Assembly (NCBI GenBank): GCA_003486645.1
Contig: DNGI01000282.1
Coordinates: forward strand, 1-14,553
Source: Cyanobacteria bacterium UBA11370
GTDB taxonomy: Bacteria; Cyanobacteriota; Cyanobacteriia; Cyanobacteriales; Coleofasciculaceae
DNA: 14,553 nucleotides
Direction of reading: 5' to 3'
The notes below the pieces were generated by a model. That model was not told the origin of the DNA, did not search any database, and worked only from the letters and a program-made list of their open reading frames with translations. Shown piece after piece: positions 6,709 to 14,426 of this stretch (positions are counted from its first letter, which is position 1; each line of letters begins with the position of its first letter). The position numbers and the translations under genes were made by a program.

Positions 6709-7299
6709 TTAGACTTTAACCTGAGCCATGGTAGTGACAATGGTGCCTGAAGACTCTCCTTGAACAGTCTCTAGATTCCAACCCATTTTGGCAGAGTAGT
6801 CATTAATCATTGTCAAAAGACCTAAACCTGAAGACTCACTGCCCTCTTCAGCACTCTTTTCAATCTGACTAACGTACATATCATTTGGATCGGATGAGAG
6901 TAGTTCTTCAATGAATGCCTTTAATTTATCTACTCCTTCTGGTTTGACATTATTAGTTGCAAAGATTACCGCTGTTACAGCCTCCTCTTCTTCTAAAAAA
7001 TGAATACCAAACTTAACCTTATTTTTAGATTCTTCATCATGAAATTTCATGGCATTTTCTAGCAGTTCATTCGCCACATAACTGACTGCATTTTTGCCCT
7101 CTTTGAGACGCTGTTGATGGTCAGCCTCATCTTCATCTACAGGCAAAAAATTGGTAAAGTAATCAGCAACAAAATGAGCCGAAAGGCGATTGTTACGCCA
7201 GCGTTTCTTAATCGGACGGGAACTAGGTGAGAAGGTGAGTTCGAGGGAATCTTGTTCGGGGGGAAAATGATCGATGAAGTCACCAAATACTTGATTCAT
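6709..7299 (-). CDS. HATPase-fold switch kinase (SiaB/DUF6272-like)
   Basis: A 196-residue GHKL ATPase-fold protein. The N-box is ANELLENAMKFHD (residues 76-88, Glu78/Glu81 and Asn82) and the glycine-rich ATP-lid motif is SSGLGLLTM (156-164). The usual DxGxG box is not clear; its place is taken by ATNNVKPEG, as in divergent members such as the SiaB-type kinases. Proteins of this kind phosphorylate a small STAS-type partner and sequester a further target. The adjacent STAS gene (start 55 bases downstream) is the natural partner. The Shine-Dalgarno AGGAGG at 7310-7315, ten bases before the ATG, is the strongest in the cluster. There is no His-kinase dimerisation domain and no membrane segment. 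Kinase activity is inferred; it could act only as an anti-regulator. Confidence 0.68.
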   Translation of the reverse strand: MNQVFGDFIDHFPPEQDSLELTFSPSSRPIKKRWRNNRLSAHFVADYFTNFLPVDEDEADHQQRLKEGKNAVSYVANELLENAMKFHDEESKNKVKFGIHFLEEEEAVTAVIFATNNVKPEGVDKLKAFIEELLSSDPNDMYVSQIEKSAEEGSESSGLGLLTMINDYSAKMGWNLETVQGESSGTIVTTMAQVKV

Positions 7300-7309
7300 T
7301 TCTATAAAG

Positions 7310-7315
7310 CCTCCT
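7310..7315 (-). promoter_or_regulatory. Ribosome binding site of the HATPase gene
   Basis: A full AGGAGG on the minus strand ten bases before the ATG at 7299. Its strength compared with the coupled starts upstream suggests that this gene is translated independently, perhaps at a higher level than the phosphatase. Confidence 0.65.
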
Positions 7316-7334
7316 GATTTTTGATTAGAAATTT

Positions 7335-8669
7335 TTACGGTGCGGATGACGGATGGCGGTTAATGCCCACAGTTAGGGTAGCTTGCGATCGCGGCAACTC
7401 CGACAGCAAATTGTCGTGCTGTTTTAGTACCAACAACGTGATGTCATCAAATACCTTTTGTTTGCCAATATGCCGCCGCACATCAGCAATTACAGCATCT
7501 TTGATATCTTGGGCAGATTTATGCCAGTTTTCACTAATGACTTGACAAAGTTTTTCTACTCCGTACTGAACTTTATTAATATCTTTTGCTTCTGTAATTC
7601 CATCGGTATAAAGTACCACGCCATCACCCGATTGCAACTCCAATGTAATGTGACTGATAAAATCAGCAATTTCGCCATCTAACCCAATTGGCAAGCCTAA
7701 ATCCATCGTATCAATGCGTTCAACTTCACCAGTATGGCGGATAACTAAAATTTCTTCGTGCTGCCCACTAATACTAATTTTTCCTTCAGTATAGTTGACA
7801 ATTGCTAAGGTTAGGCTTTTGTCAGAATTCATCCGTTGCACATTTTTATAGATTGTGCGATTCAGCGCATCTAAAAATCTGACTGGATCAACTTCTCGAA
7901 TTTCTTGCAGAGTGCGAACGGCGGTTTGAACCATCAGCATCAAGATACCACTTTCTAATCCATGTCCAGTAACATCACCAATGCCTAATGTAACTACACC
8001 ATCTGTATGTAGGACATCGTAGTAATCTCCCCCCACTTCATCAGCAGGTTCCATGAATCCAGCAATATCGAGTCTTTCAATTTCCAACTCTTCTGGTTTC
8101 GGTAGAATCATTTGCTGAAGCATACGGGCGATATTAAGTTCTGCCCCCATCCGCAAGTTTTGCTCTTTAAGTTGTTCCTTAAGTAAGGTTGTACGCTTTA
8201 AATCCTCTAAAGATTCTTGTAGTTTGCTATTTTTAATTTCCAATTCTCTCATTAGTTCATGGCGGCTTTTTTGCTCAATAATAGACTTAATTTTAGCCAG
8301 CATCTCATGCTCATAAAATTGGCGATCGCGCAAACTAAGAATAGCGTGTATTCGATACAAATTGTTTTTCAACGTGAGGGAATGAACCTCGTCGAAGAAA
8401 GGAGTTAGTAAGCTGATTCCAGGCAAAGATTGCTCAGATGTAAAGTTTAGCCAGAGTGCCGGATGACCAACAGCCGTGTTAAGTTCAAAATCGATCCTAA
8501 AAGGAATAGAGGATCTATAGAGCGATCGACACATTTCAGAAATTGCCGTAGCTACTCGCGTAGCCACAATGACATCTCCAGTTAGCAATTTCACCACATT
8601 AAAAGCCTTTTTACGGATCTCATTAACGGGAAGATGATGATTAATTACAAGGCTACCGAGTTGAATCAT
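7335..8669 (-). CDS. SpoIIE/RsbU-like PP2C phosphatase with degenerate ATPase head
   Basis: A 444-residue serine/threonine phosphatase. Residues about 190-417 form the SpoIIE/PP2C domain with all metal-binding motifs: GGDYYD (213-218), GDVTGHG (231-237), YTDGITEA (354-361) and FDDITLL (407-413). Residues about 117-180 are a charged, Leu-rich coiled coil, resembling the linker through which RsbT activates RsbU. The first 115 residues look like a worn GHKL ATPase: VATAISEMCRSLY matches the RsbT N-box region TAVSELARNI but lacks the Asn, and the DxGPGI box is replaced by SEQSLPGI. The gene overlaps the RsbX-like gene by four bases (ATGA), implying coupled translation. Its likely job is to dephosphorylate the STAS protein at 6303-6653; the cyanobacterial IcfG phosphatases are related. 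The last 25 residues are a low-conservation tail. Confidence 0.85.
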   Translation of the reverse strand: MIQLGSLVINHHLPVNEIRKKAFNVVKLLTGDVIVATRVATAISEMCRSLYRSSIPFRIDFELNTAVGHPALWLNFTSEQSLPGISLLTPFFDEVHSLTLKNNLYRIHAILSLRDRQFYEHEMLAKIKSIIEQKSRHELMRELEIKNSKLQESLEDLKRTTLLKEQLKEQNLRMGAELNIARMLQQMILPKPEELEIERLDIAGFMEPADEVGGDYYDVLHTDGVVTLGIGDVTGHGLESGILMLMVQTAVRTLQEIREVDPVRFLDALNRTIYKNVQRMNSDKSLTLAIVNYTEGKISISGQHEEILVIRHTGEVERIDTMDLGLPIGLDGEIADFISHITLELQSGDGVVLYTDGITEAKDINKVQYGVEKLCQVISENWHKSAQDIKDAVIADVRRHIGKQKVFDDITLLVLKQHDNLLSELPRSQATLTVGINRHPSSAP

Positions 8670-9265
8670 TTTCTATACCTTACAACGATACAAGTGGCAT
8701 CATCATGGGTTTTATCAAAACGCCGCACCATGTTCCTCGAAATACTCTGGGTACTTTCATAGAGAAGCTGAGGGTAATCGTTTAGTTCAAAATGATCTTT
8801 AATTCCATCGGTATAAAATAAAACGATATCCGATTTATTTAACTGAAGTTTCTGTTCTACAGGTGTGCGAAGATGACTGCCAATAATACCTTCAGTTGAG
8901 CAGAATCGCATTGATCGACTACCGAAAACTCGCAGCGCGGTATTACCTACGCCTGTATAAGATAATTCGCTTGTTCCCAAATTAAGCACACTTAAACCTG
9001 CGGCAGCACCGCGAGTTCCTTTAATTTCTGTGTGGAGTTGATGTAGAGTTTTTATGACATCATCACTCCAAATTTCCCTTAAACAATCTTCAATTTGACG
9101 AGCAACGAGATAAGCATCGCGTCCATGTCCAAGTACATCGACAATGGCGATAAAAACCAGTCCTTCTCGTTCCTCAATAATTACTGTGTCTCCACTAAAC
9201 CGTTCACCGAAACAAGGACGACCAAAGAAAGCATAATCCAAACTATCTAACGCTGTTGTAGACAT
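8666..9265 (-). CDS. rsbX: RsbX-like PP2C phosphatase (stressosome reset)
   Basis: A 199-residue minimal SpoIIE-type phosphatase, the length of Bacillus RsbX. Motifs present are FSGDTV near the N terminus, AIVDVLGHGRDAY, LFYTDGIKDHF and DDATCIVV, giving the expected acidic metal ligands. RsbX removes phosphates from RsbS and RsbR and so returns the stressosome to its resting state. Here the gene follows rsbT by 33 bases and runs by ATGA overlap into the large phosphatase gene. Because the RsbS of this cluster lacks the usual phosphoserine, the main substrate may be RsbR (Ser203, Thr237) instead; that is inference. The Shine-Dalgarno is weak (GAGAA-type). Confidence 0.8.
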   Translation of the reverse strand: MSTTALDSLDYAFFGRPCFGERFSGDTVIIEEREGLVFIAIVDVLGHGRDAYLVARQIEDCLREIWSDDVIKTLHQLHTEIKGTRGAAAGLSVLNLGTSELSYTGVGNTALRVFGSRSMRFCSTEGIIGSHLRTPVEQKLQLNKSDIVLFYTDGIKDHFELNDYPQLLYESTQSISRNMVRRFDKTHDDATCIVVRYRK

Positions 9266-9298
9266 TCATTTTCTCACAAACTATTAATTTAATTGGGT

Positions 9299-9703
9299 TT
9301 AACGCCACTTTTTAATCGTCACTCGCGTTCCTTTTTCCAGCACAGAATTAATTTCAAATTCATCCATCATCCGTTTCACTCCTGGTAATCCTAATCCTAA
9401 AGTACCACTAGAGCTAAAATGGTCAGCCATGGCTTGTTCCACATTAGCAATCCCAGGCCCTCGATCTTGAACAGTAATTTCAATTCCTACCCGATAACTG
9501 TTTTGGGTGGGAGCGATAATCACTTCACCTTTGCCCGCATATTTTAGAATATTGCGAGCTAATTCTGAAACCGCAGTAGCAATCATTTGGCAAGCATTAT
9601 GATCGAATCCGAGCGCACTCGCTACTCTTTTTGCCTCGACAATTGAGCGCGTCAGATCTGACTCACTCTTCACCGCAATCCAAATCGAGTTCGACTGATT
9701 CAT
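9299..9703 (-). CDS. rsbT: RsbT-like serine/threonine switch kinase
   Basis: A 134-residue GHKL kinase matching Bacillus RsbT (133 residues) in length and over its whole sequence. The N-box is AVSELARNILKYAGKG (Glu47, Asn51), G1 is DRGPGI (Asp80), and the lid is SSGTLGLGLPGVKRMMDEF. RsbT is held by the RsbR:RsbS complex; on stress it phosphorylates them, leaves and activates an RsbU-type phosphatase. Its first 41 bases overlap the end of rsbS in another frame, and the stop of rsbS lies downstream of this start, so translation is probably coupled. A GAGG stands about 15 bases before the ATG, too far to be ideal. The other components it should meet are all encoded next to it. Confidence 0.9.
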   Translation of the reverse strand: MNQSNSIWIAVKSESDLTRSIVEAKRVASALGFDHNACQMIATAVSELARNILKYAGKGEVIIAPTQNSYRVGIEITVQDRGPGIANVEQAMADHFSSSGTLGLGLPGVKRMMDEFEINSVLEKGTRVTIKKWR

Positions 9704-10133
9704 CTACTTCATTTAATTCCTCTTGACTAGAGTTTTCAGGTAGTAGTTCTACCTCCTGATCTAAAGGTCGCAGGCTATTCATTAGTTGCAAGGCATCATC
9801 CAGATCTAACGCAGCATTAATATTATCAATGTCAGCATTCAAATCTACTAGAGCAGATACTACTCCTGGTTGAAAACCACTTAGAATAGTTTCCACGCCC
9901 ATTATTGCTGCCATTGATAAAGTGCGATGGATCATTTCAAAGTCTTGCAGATCCATAATCTCCACACCAGAAAGATCAAGAATCACACCTCTAACTTTGG
10001 TCGTATGCAGTCGCTCTAACAGATCTTTACGAAACTGCTGAAGTACCTCCTCAGTCAGTTCTATTTGAATAGAAGCAATGATGCAACTTTGGGATAATTG
10101 TAAGGGAATGTGCTGAACATCACCACTATTCAT
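9663..10133 (-). CDS. rsbS: RsbS-like STAS stressosome core protein with acidic tail
   Basis: A 156-residue protein. Residues about 7-120 align without gaps to Bacillus RsbS (IPLQLSQSCIIASIQIEL, then VILDLSGVEIMDLQDF, then GFQPGVVSALVDL). RsbS builds the stressosome core with RsbR and captures RsbT. Two features differ from the type protein. First, Ser59, the RsbT phosphorylation site in EIVDS, is Leu62 here (EIMDL), with acidic residues at 61 and 64. Second, about 35 extra residues form a very acidic C-terminal tail (VELLPENSSQEELNEVDESV) whose coding sequence overlaps rsbT by 41 bases. The start lies five bases after the rsbR stop with no Shine-Dalgarno, so translation is coupled to rsbR. 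Confidence 0.85.
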   Translation of the reverse strand: MNSGDVQHIPLQLSQSCIIASIQIELTEEVLQQFRKDLLERLHTTKVRGVILDLSGVEIMDLQDFEMIHRTLSMAAIMGVETILSGFQPGVVSALVDLNADIDNINAALDLDDALQLMNSLRPLDQEVELLPENSSQEELNEVDESVELDLDCGEE

Positions 10134-10138
10134 AATAT

Positions 10139-11056
10139 TTAATTAGTTTTTGCAATTCGCAGTCCTAAACGCTGGAACGCTGCTTCAAGTGCATCCATCA
10201 TGGTAGCGGTAGTCCTCAGCGCACCGATATCAATGCCGAGTTCGATCATCGTTTCAGCAATTGAAGGCGAAATGCCACTCAGAGTTGATTCGCAACCCAT
10301 CAAACGGGTAGCTTTAGCAATTTTAATTAAGTGATTGGCTACGGCTGTATCTACTACAGCTACACCACTAATATCTAAAATAAAGACGCGGGCGCGGGTA
10401 CGAGAAATTGCACTTAAAACCGCATTTCTAATATCTAAAGCCCTCTTTGAGTCTACAATTCCTACTAAAGGCAGTAGCAAGATATTGTCCCAAATCTGGG
10501 TAACGGGTGTAGACATTTCCATTAAGGATTTGCTTTGGGCAGAGATCGTCTCGTTAGACATAATCGTGTAAACTTCGCAGACAATGCCCGTATCTAGATG
10601 CAGAACTTTCGCTACTGAATCTGTTGTTGCTACCTTCTCTTTACTATTACTACTTTTTTCTTGAATGATTTCAGAAACCAGATTATGAAATATGGTCATC
10701 CCGGCAAAAAACATGGTCATGGAGAGTCCAATACGGGCGTGAGTTTCTCCAATCATTCGTCGATGTTGCACATATTCATCATTGATGTCAGCCGCTAAGA
10801 ATTTTTGCCAATAGATATGCTGCATTTTCTGAGTATGTTTCAGCAGTTTTGGATCAGAAAAAAACTGTTCGTATTCAGGCTGTCCCATCAGCCAGCCATA
10901 GAAACCGTCCAACATTTTATCCAGCTGCGGTAACATCAATGGCTCTAGAGATTTGATGCTTTCTAAATCTCTATTAGAAATCTTGTACAATTCCCGTAAT
11001 GATGAGGCATCTCTGACATCGCCGACAGAATGGATATAGTTCGTCTGAAACTGCAT
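10139..11056 (-). CDS. rsbR: RsbR-like stressosome sensor with globin-sensor domain
   Basis: A 305-residue two-domain protein. Residues about 15-165 are a globin-coupled sensor domain: FYGWLMGQPEYEQFFSD, WQKFLAADINDEYVQHRRMIGETHARIGL. His106 in GETHARIG fits the proximal haem ligand of HemAT-type sensors. Residues about 185-298 are an RsbR STAS domain (NILLLPLVGIVDSKRA, LDISGVAVVDTAVANHLI). The two RsbT phosphoacceptors of Bacillus RsbRA are kept as Ser203 (Thr171) and Thr237 (Thr205), 34 residues apart as in RsbRA. It probably senses oxygen or another haem ligand and passes the signal to RsbS/RsbT. AGGAG at 11065-11069, eight bases before the ATG, supports the start. It is the first gene of the cluster, behind a 660-base intergenic region. 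Confidence 0.88.
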   Translation of the reverse strand: MQFQTNYIHSVGDVRDASSLRELYKISNRDLESIKSLEPLMLPQLDKMLDGFYGWLMGQPEYEQFFSDPKLLKHTQKMQHIYWQKFLAADINDEYVQHRRMIGETHARIGLSMTMFFAGMTIFHNLVSEIIQEKSSNSKEKVATTDSVAKVLHLDTGIVCEVYTIMSNETISAQSKSLMEMSTPVTQIWDNILLLPLVGIVDSKRALDIRNAVLSAISRTRARVFILDISGVAVVDTAVANHLIKIAKATRLMGCESTLSGISPSIAETMIELGIDIGALRTTATMMDALEAAFQRLGLRIAKTN

Positions 11057-11716
11057 TGATATGACTCCTGAATGTTTTTGACTTGTAGATTTTATGGCTC
11101 CTCTGAGTTGATTACAATCTCAAAAGCTCTCTTATCTCTATCTAACATTGAAGGCTGATGTACTTTTTAAGAGATGTAACAATGTTTTTACTCTTAAAAT
11201 AAACCCGTTCCATCATATGTCACTCCATACAAGAAATTTTTTCTGCTCCAAATGGCTAACTAATTCCTGAGAGGAGAGCGCCCCACTGCCTAATTGATGC
11301 CTTAAAAATATACCGCAAATCGCCTTTTATGCAAGCATTACCTTCCTGAAACTGCATATCATAGTACTTTTCTTACATCACGACTCAAACTATTCTGAAA
11401 TGATGGTGATTATACTTTTTGTAGAAAATATTTTGTGGTAATATTAAATATTTTGTTCGTTTTGCCAAAATTATAGATATAAAAATTTTTATTAGTTTAT
11501 ATTATTTAATGGTACTTAATTAATAAAATCGCACCAATAGCGATCGCTCATAGATTGTTGGGTATAAGGTTTCACCCTTTTACATTGCTTGTTGAGAGCG
11601 TCACAGCGTTAAGTACCTGGACAGAACTATTTACACACCTATATTTTTGTAAGTTTCACAGGGACTGAATTTCAGATTCTATTTTGTATAATTAATTTTG
11701 TCCTACTACTTACTAA
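11057..11716. other. Intergenic region upstream of the stressosome cluster
   Basis: 660 bases without a credible gene. The middle (about 11395-11530) is very AT-rich. A HIP1 octamer lies at about 11541-11548. On the minus strand a TATGAT hexamer (complement at about 11213-11218) could be a -10 element for the rsbR cluster, but I see no good -35 at the right distance, so I do not call a promoter. No tRNA, hairpin terminator with T-run, or riboswitch consensus was recognised. The space is large enough for a long leader or a small RNA. Confidence 0.5.
11065..11069 (-). promoter_or_regulatory. Ribosome binding site of rsbR
   Basis: AGGAG on the minus strand, eight bases before the ATG at 11056. 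It fixes the start of the first gene of the signalling cluster. Confidence 0.65.
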
Positions 11717-13042
11717 CTATCGGTCAGCGTGTATATAGTCAACAAAATAAAATCTCGGTTCCAGCCAAAATTTTAGCCAAGTGAATCCTACCATACCCAA
11801 AAGTGCTAAAAGCATTAGGGGCAAACCCACACTTAGGCGCACTTGATCCGGTAGCAAAGCGACTACTGAAATCGTAATAGCGAAGTTAGCCAAAAGTAGG
11901 TTTTGTAAGCGTTGCACTATTTTTAATGCGTCTCGACAACTCCTACAATGCTGGGTATGTTGCCTGTAACGATCTAGCAGTTCTTCACGCTTATTATTAA
12001 TTTTTAGGCTTTCTGCTGTACTCAGCCCAACTTCACCCCACGGTAACTTTCCCTGACAGTATTTATCAAACCAATTCCGAAATTCAATCACTAAGCGATC
12101 GGCATTTGTCGGCAATTTATAAGCAGTTTTCCAACTTTCGGTTCGTTGTCGCTGTTGCAGGAAATATTCTTGCTGATGCAGTAAAATCATATCCCCATCT
12201 AGTACCTGATTGCGTGTCTGGATATGATTCCACCAACGGGGAGTTAAACGATGAAGAGTTTGGGCAAAGTTACGAGGAAACTGAGCTACTATTCTTGATT
12301 TACCCGGAGCAACAGGGATACAATACGTAACAAGCCCAATTTGTTTCTTCCCTTCATCCCCAAAACTGATACTATATTCTAAGCGACAAGGGGGTTCAAA
12401 AATAATAGAACCCATAACCGTTTTTACCTCAATTAAATCTGGAGTGGATTGGATAATTTCCATCTTCATCGGTGTAGCGTGTTCTCGATTTCCCTGTACT
12501 CCGTGATGAGCAAAAGGAACATGACTAGGATCAACGACATTTTCCACTAAGGTTTGCCAGTCATATTCTAAATCGCGCACCATCGAAGACCAAACGAACC
12601 CTTTACTTGCATCTAATTGAGGAGAAACAGGACGAGGTGTATTAGCGGCTAGTTCTGCTGAATTCCTATCAGGCCAAACCCAAAGTAAATCATTTTCTTG
12701 GCAACAAGGGAGTGTAACAGCACACAAATTCTGTTGATTCTTAGCCACCAGTTGGGGGTTATCGGATTGAGGAATATGAGTACAAAGTCCTTCTTCGTTG
12801 AACTGCCACCCATGATAACTACACATCAGATTACCCGTCTTTTCATCCACACGCCCTTCACTTAAGGGTGCGAGTCGGTGAGGGCATTGATCTAAAAATA
12901 CGCGATAATTTTGGGATGATGGAGGCTTCCAAATGACTAGCTGAAGTCCCAAAATCGTTACACCCGTTGGTCGTTTTGGGTCAAGATCTTCGACGGGTGA
13001 AACGGGATACCAATGCTGAAAAAAGTTAAATTCAGGTGGCAT
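11717..13042 (-). CDS. Rieske oxygenase, pheophorbide a oxygenase/Tic55 family
   Basis: A 441-residue Rieske non-haem-iron monooxygenase of the group that includes plant pheophorbide a oxygenase, Tic55 and PTC52. The Rieske cluster ligands are Cys53-x-His55 (CPHRLAPLSEGRV) and Cys74-x2-His77 (CSYHGW). The mononuclear iron site is ENVVDPSHVPFAHHG with His174 and His179, plus a later acidic residue around Asp284 (DGDMILLHQQE). Near the C terminus is CRSC (Cys366, Cys369), the CxxC known in this family as a thioredoxin target. Two hydrophobic helices (about 380-397 and 404-426) anchor it to a membrane. Plant members oxidise chlorophyll breakdown products or chlorophyllide; the cyanobacterial substrate is not settled and I do not assign one. 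It stands alone, without a clear Shine-Dalgarno. Confidence 0.87.
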   Translation of the reverse strand: MPPEFNFFQHWYPVSPVEDLDPKRPTGVTILGLQLVIWKPPSSQNYRVFLDQCPHRLAPLSEGRVDEKTGNLMCSYHGWQFNEEGLCTHIPQSDNPQLVAKNQQNLCAVTLPCCQENDLLWVWPDRNSAELAANTPRPVSPQLDASKGFVWSSMVRDLEYDWQTLVENVVDPSHVPFAHHGVQGNREHATPMKMEIIQSTPDLIEVKTVMGSIIFEPPCRLEYSISFGDEGKKQIGLVTYCIPVAPGKSRIVAQFPRNFAQTLHRLTPRWWNHIQTRNQVLDGDMILLHQQEYFLQQRQRTESWKTAYKLPTNADRLVIEFRNWFDKYCQGKLPWGEVGLSTAESLKINNKREELLDRYRQHTQHCRSCRDALKIVQRLQNLLLANFAITISVVALLPDQVRLSVGLPLMLLALLGMVGFTWLKFWLEPRFYFVDYIHADR

Positions 13043-13327
13043 AGTGCAAGTTGTTTGAAGAGTCTTATGATATTTATATCGGTTATTCCGTCTTGGCTGC
13101 CATCTGTTGCACTCTGGCGATCGCTTGCACCGCTATCTCATAACCATAAAAAAAGAAACGCGACACCTGAGTTGTTGAAACTCTGACAGAGTAATTCTTC
13201 TCAAATCTAAAACCTAAAATCCAATATAACCAAAGAAAATGGAGCAAAGACATTTAAACTATCAACCCTTTTAGGATTAGCTTAATGCCTTGCTCCTACT
13301 AACTAAAAATTCTTAACCTTGAGTTAA
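13043..13327. other. Intergenic region between gap2 and the Rieske gene
   Basis: 285 bases without a gene. On the minus strand TATAAA (complement at 13073-13078) sits about 30 bases before the Rieske start and may be its -10, without a good -35. Three tandem heptamers at 13203-13223 (AAATCTA, AAACCTA, AAATCCA) are the inverted relative of the GGATTTT repeat at 1627-1654. A HIP1 octamer lies around 13118-13125. Confidence 0.5.
13305..13327 (-). terminator. Weak candidate terminator after gap2
   Basis: Just after the gap2 stop the minus strand shows TTAAC, a five-base loop and GTTAA, followed by GA and ATTTTT. The stem has only five mostly A-T pairs, so it is a poor rho-independent terminator and may be chance. 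Confidence 0.25.
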
Positions 13328-14344
13328 TTAACCTTCCCACTTAGAGGCTACGAGTTCAGCCAAATCAACAACACGCTGAGAGTAACCCCACTCGTTGTCA
13401 TACCAGGCAACAACTTTAACCATATCGCCACCCATGACCATGGTCAGACTGGCATCTACAATTGAAGACGCATCGTGACCCTTGTAGTCAGAGGAAACCA
13501 ATGGTAAGTCACTGTATTCTAAAATTCCCTTCAGAGGGCCTTCTGCCGCTGCTTGGAGAACTTCATTAACTTGTTCAGCGATCGTGCTTTTCTCCACTTG
13601 AACCACTAAGTCTACAACAGAAACATTAGGGGTTGGGACTCGTAGGGCGATACCATTAAGCTTACCCTTCAATTCAGGAATAACCAGAGCCACTGCTTTC
13701 GCCGCACCTGTTGAAGTGGGTACAATATTCATCGCTGCTGCCCGTGCCCGACGCACATCCCGGTGACTGGCATCGAGCAGACGTTGATCCCCTGTGTAAC
13801 TGTGGGTTGTAGTCATTGTCCCCTTGATGATGCCAAAATGCTCATGCAGCACTTTAGCAAAGGGCGCTAGACAGTTAGTTGTACAGCTAGCATTGCTAAC
13901 AATATCATACTTGCTATGGTCGTATTCGCTATCGTTAACACCCATCACAAACGTACCGATATCCGATCCTTTACCAGGAGCAGTAATCAGTACCTTTTTC
14001 GCTCCCGCTGCTAAATGCTTAGAAGCGCCGTCTCTGTCAACAAAAACACCCGTTGATTCAATAATCAGGTCAATTCCCCAATCAGCCCAGGGCAAGTTCA
14101 GGGGGTTGCGATCCGATACACACTTAATCGTTTTACCATTAACCGTTATGGAATTGTCATCGGCGCTGATGTCAGCCTTCAGCGTCCCCAGCATCGTATC
14201 GTATTTCAGCAGATGGGCATTTGTCCTTGGATCGGAGGTGTCATTAATACCCACTAACTCCAACTGGCTATTTTCTCTAGTCAGCCAGCATCTAGCGAAA
14301 TTGCGGCCGATGCGTCCAAACCCGTTGATCGCTACTCTAATCAC
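13328..14344 (-). CDS. gap2: Glyceraldehyde-3-phosphate dehydrogenase, Gap2 type
   Basis: Tetrameric cytosolic GAPDH of the cyanobacterial/chloroplast type. It reduces 1,3-bisphosphoglycerate with NADPH or NADH in the Calvin cycle and can work in gluconeogenesis. From the start chosen it has 338 residues, matching the family. [16 protein letters not shown] is the nucleotide-binding N terminus, SNASCTTNC holds the catalytic Cys154, THSYTGDQ holds His181, and WYDNEWGYS is near the C terminus. I start at GTG 14342-14344 because the protein family begins at (M)xRVAINGFG and AGAGGG stands nine bases before it. The frame is open further upstream to an ATG at 14398, but the extra 18 residues (ending EYRGQDA) have no counterpart in the family and overlap the likely transcription start. 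It is the best-defined gene here. Confidence 0.96.
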   Translation of the reverse strand: MIRVAINGFGRIGRNFARCWLTRENSQLELVGINDTSDPRTNAHLLKYDTMLGTLKADISADDNSITVNGKTIKCVSDRNPLNLPWADWGIDLIIESTGVFVDRDGASKHLAAGAKKVLITAPGKGSDIGTFVMGVNDSEYDHSKYDIVSNASCTTNCLAPFAKVLHEHFGIIKGTMTTTHSYTGDQRLLDASHRDVRRARAAAMNIVPTSTGAAKAVALVIPELKGKLNGIALRVPTPNVSVVDLVVQVEKSTIAEQVNEVLQAAAEGPLKGILEYSDLPLVSSDYKGHDASSIVDASLTMVMGGDMVKVVAWYDNEWGYSQRVVDLAELVASKWEG

Positions 14345-14353
14345 TGCGTCTTG

Positions 14354-14359
14354 CCCTCT
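14354..14359 (-). promoter_or_regulatory. Ribosome binding site of gap2, deciding the GTG start
   Basis: AGAGGG on the minus strand, nine bases before GTG 14344. The upstream ATG at 14398 has no comparable site and lies next to the probable -10 element, so the GTG start is preferred. Confidence 0.6.
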
Positions 14360-14397
14360 GTATTCAAGCTCAGTAAATATACTCTGTATTGACCCCA

Positions 14398-14426
14398 ATC
14401 ATACCGCAAAGTGGTACAAATTCTAA
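14398..14426 (-). promoter_or_regulatory. Candidate sigma70-type promoter of gap2
   Basis: On the minus strand TATGAT (14398-14403, five of six to the -10 consensus) follows TTAGAA (14421-14426, a weak -35) after a 17-base spacer. Transcription would start near 14391, giving a leader of about 47 bases to the GTG start. The ATG at 14398 overlaps the -10, which argues against it as a start codon. Confidence 0.45.

Noticed and set aside
14345..14398. ATG start of gap2 at 14398 giving 18 extra residues
   Set aside because: Not matched by the family N terminus, overlaps the likely -10 element, and GTG 14344 has a better ribosome binding site.
13824..14426. Plus-strand open frame of 200 codons opposite gap2
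   Set aside because: Antisense shadow of a highly conserved gene; the protein is Ser/Leu/Pro-rich without a domain.
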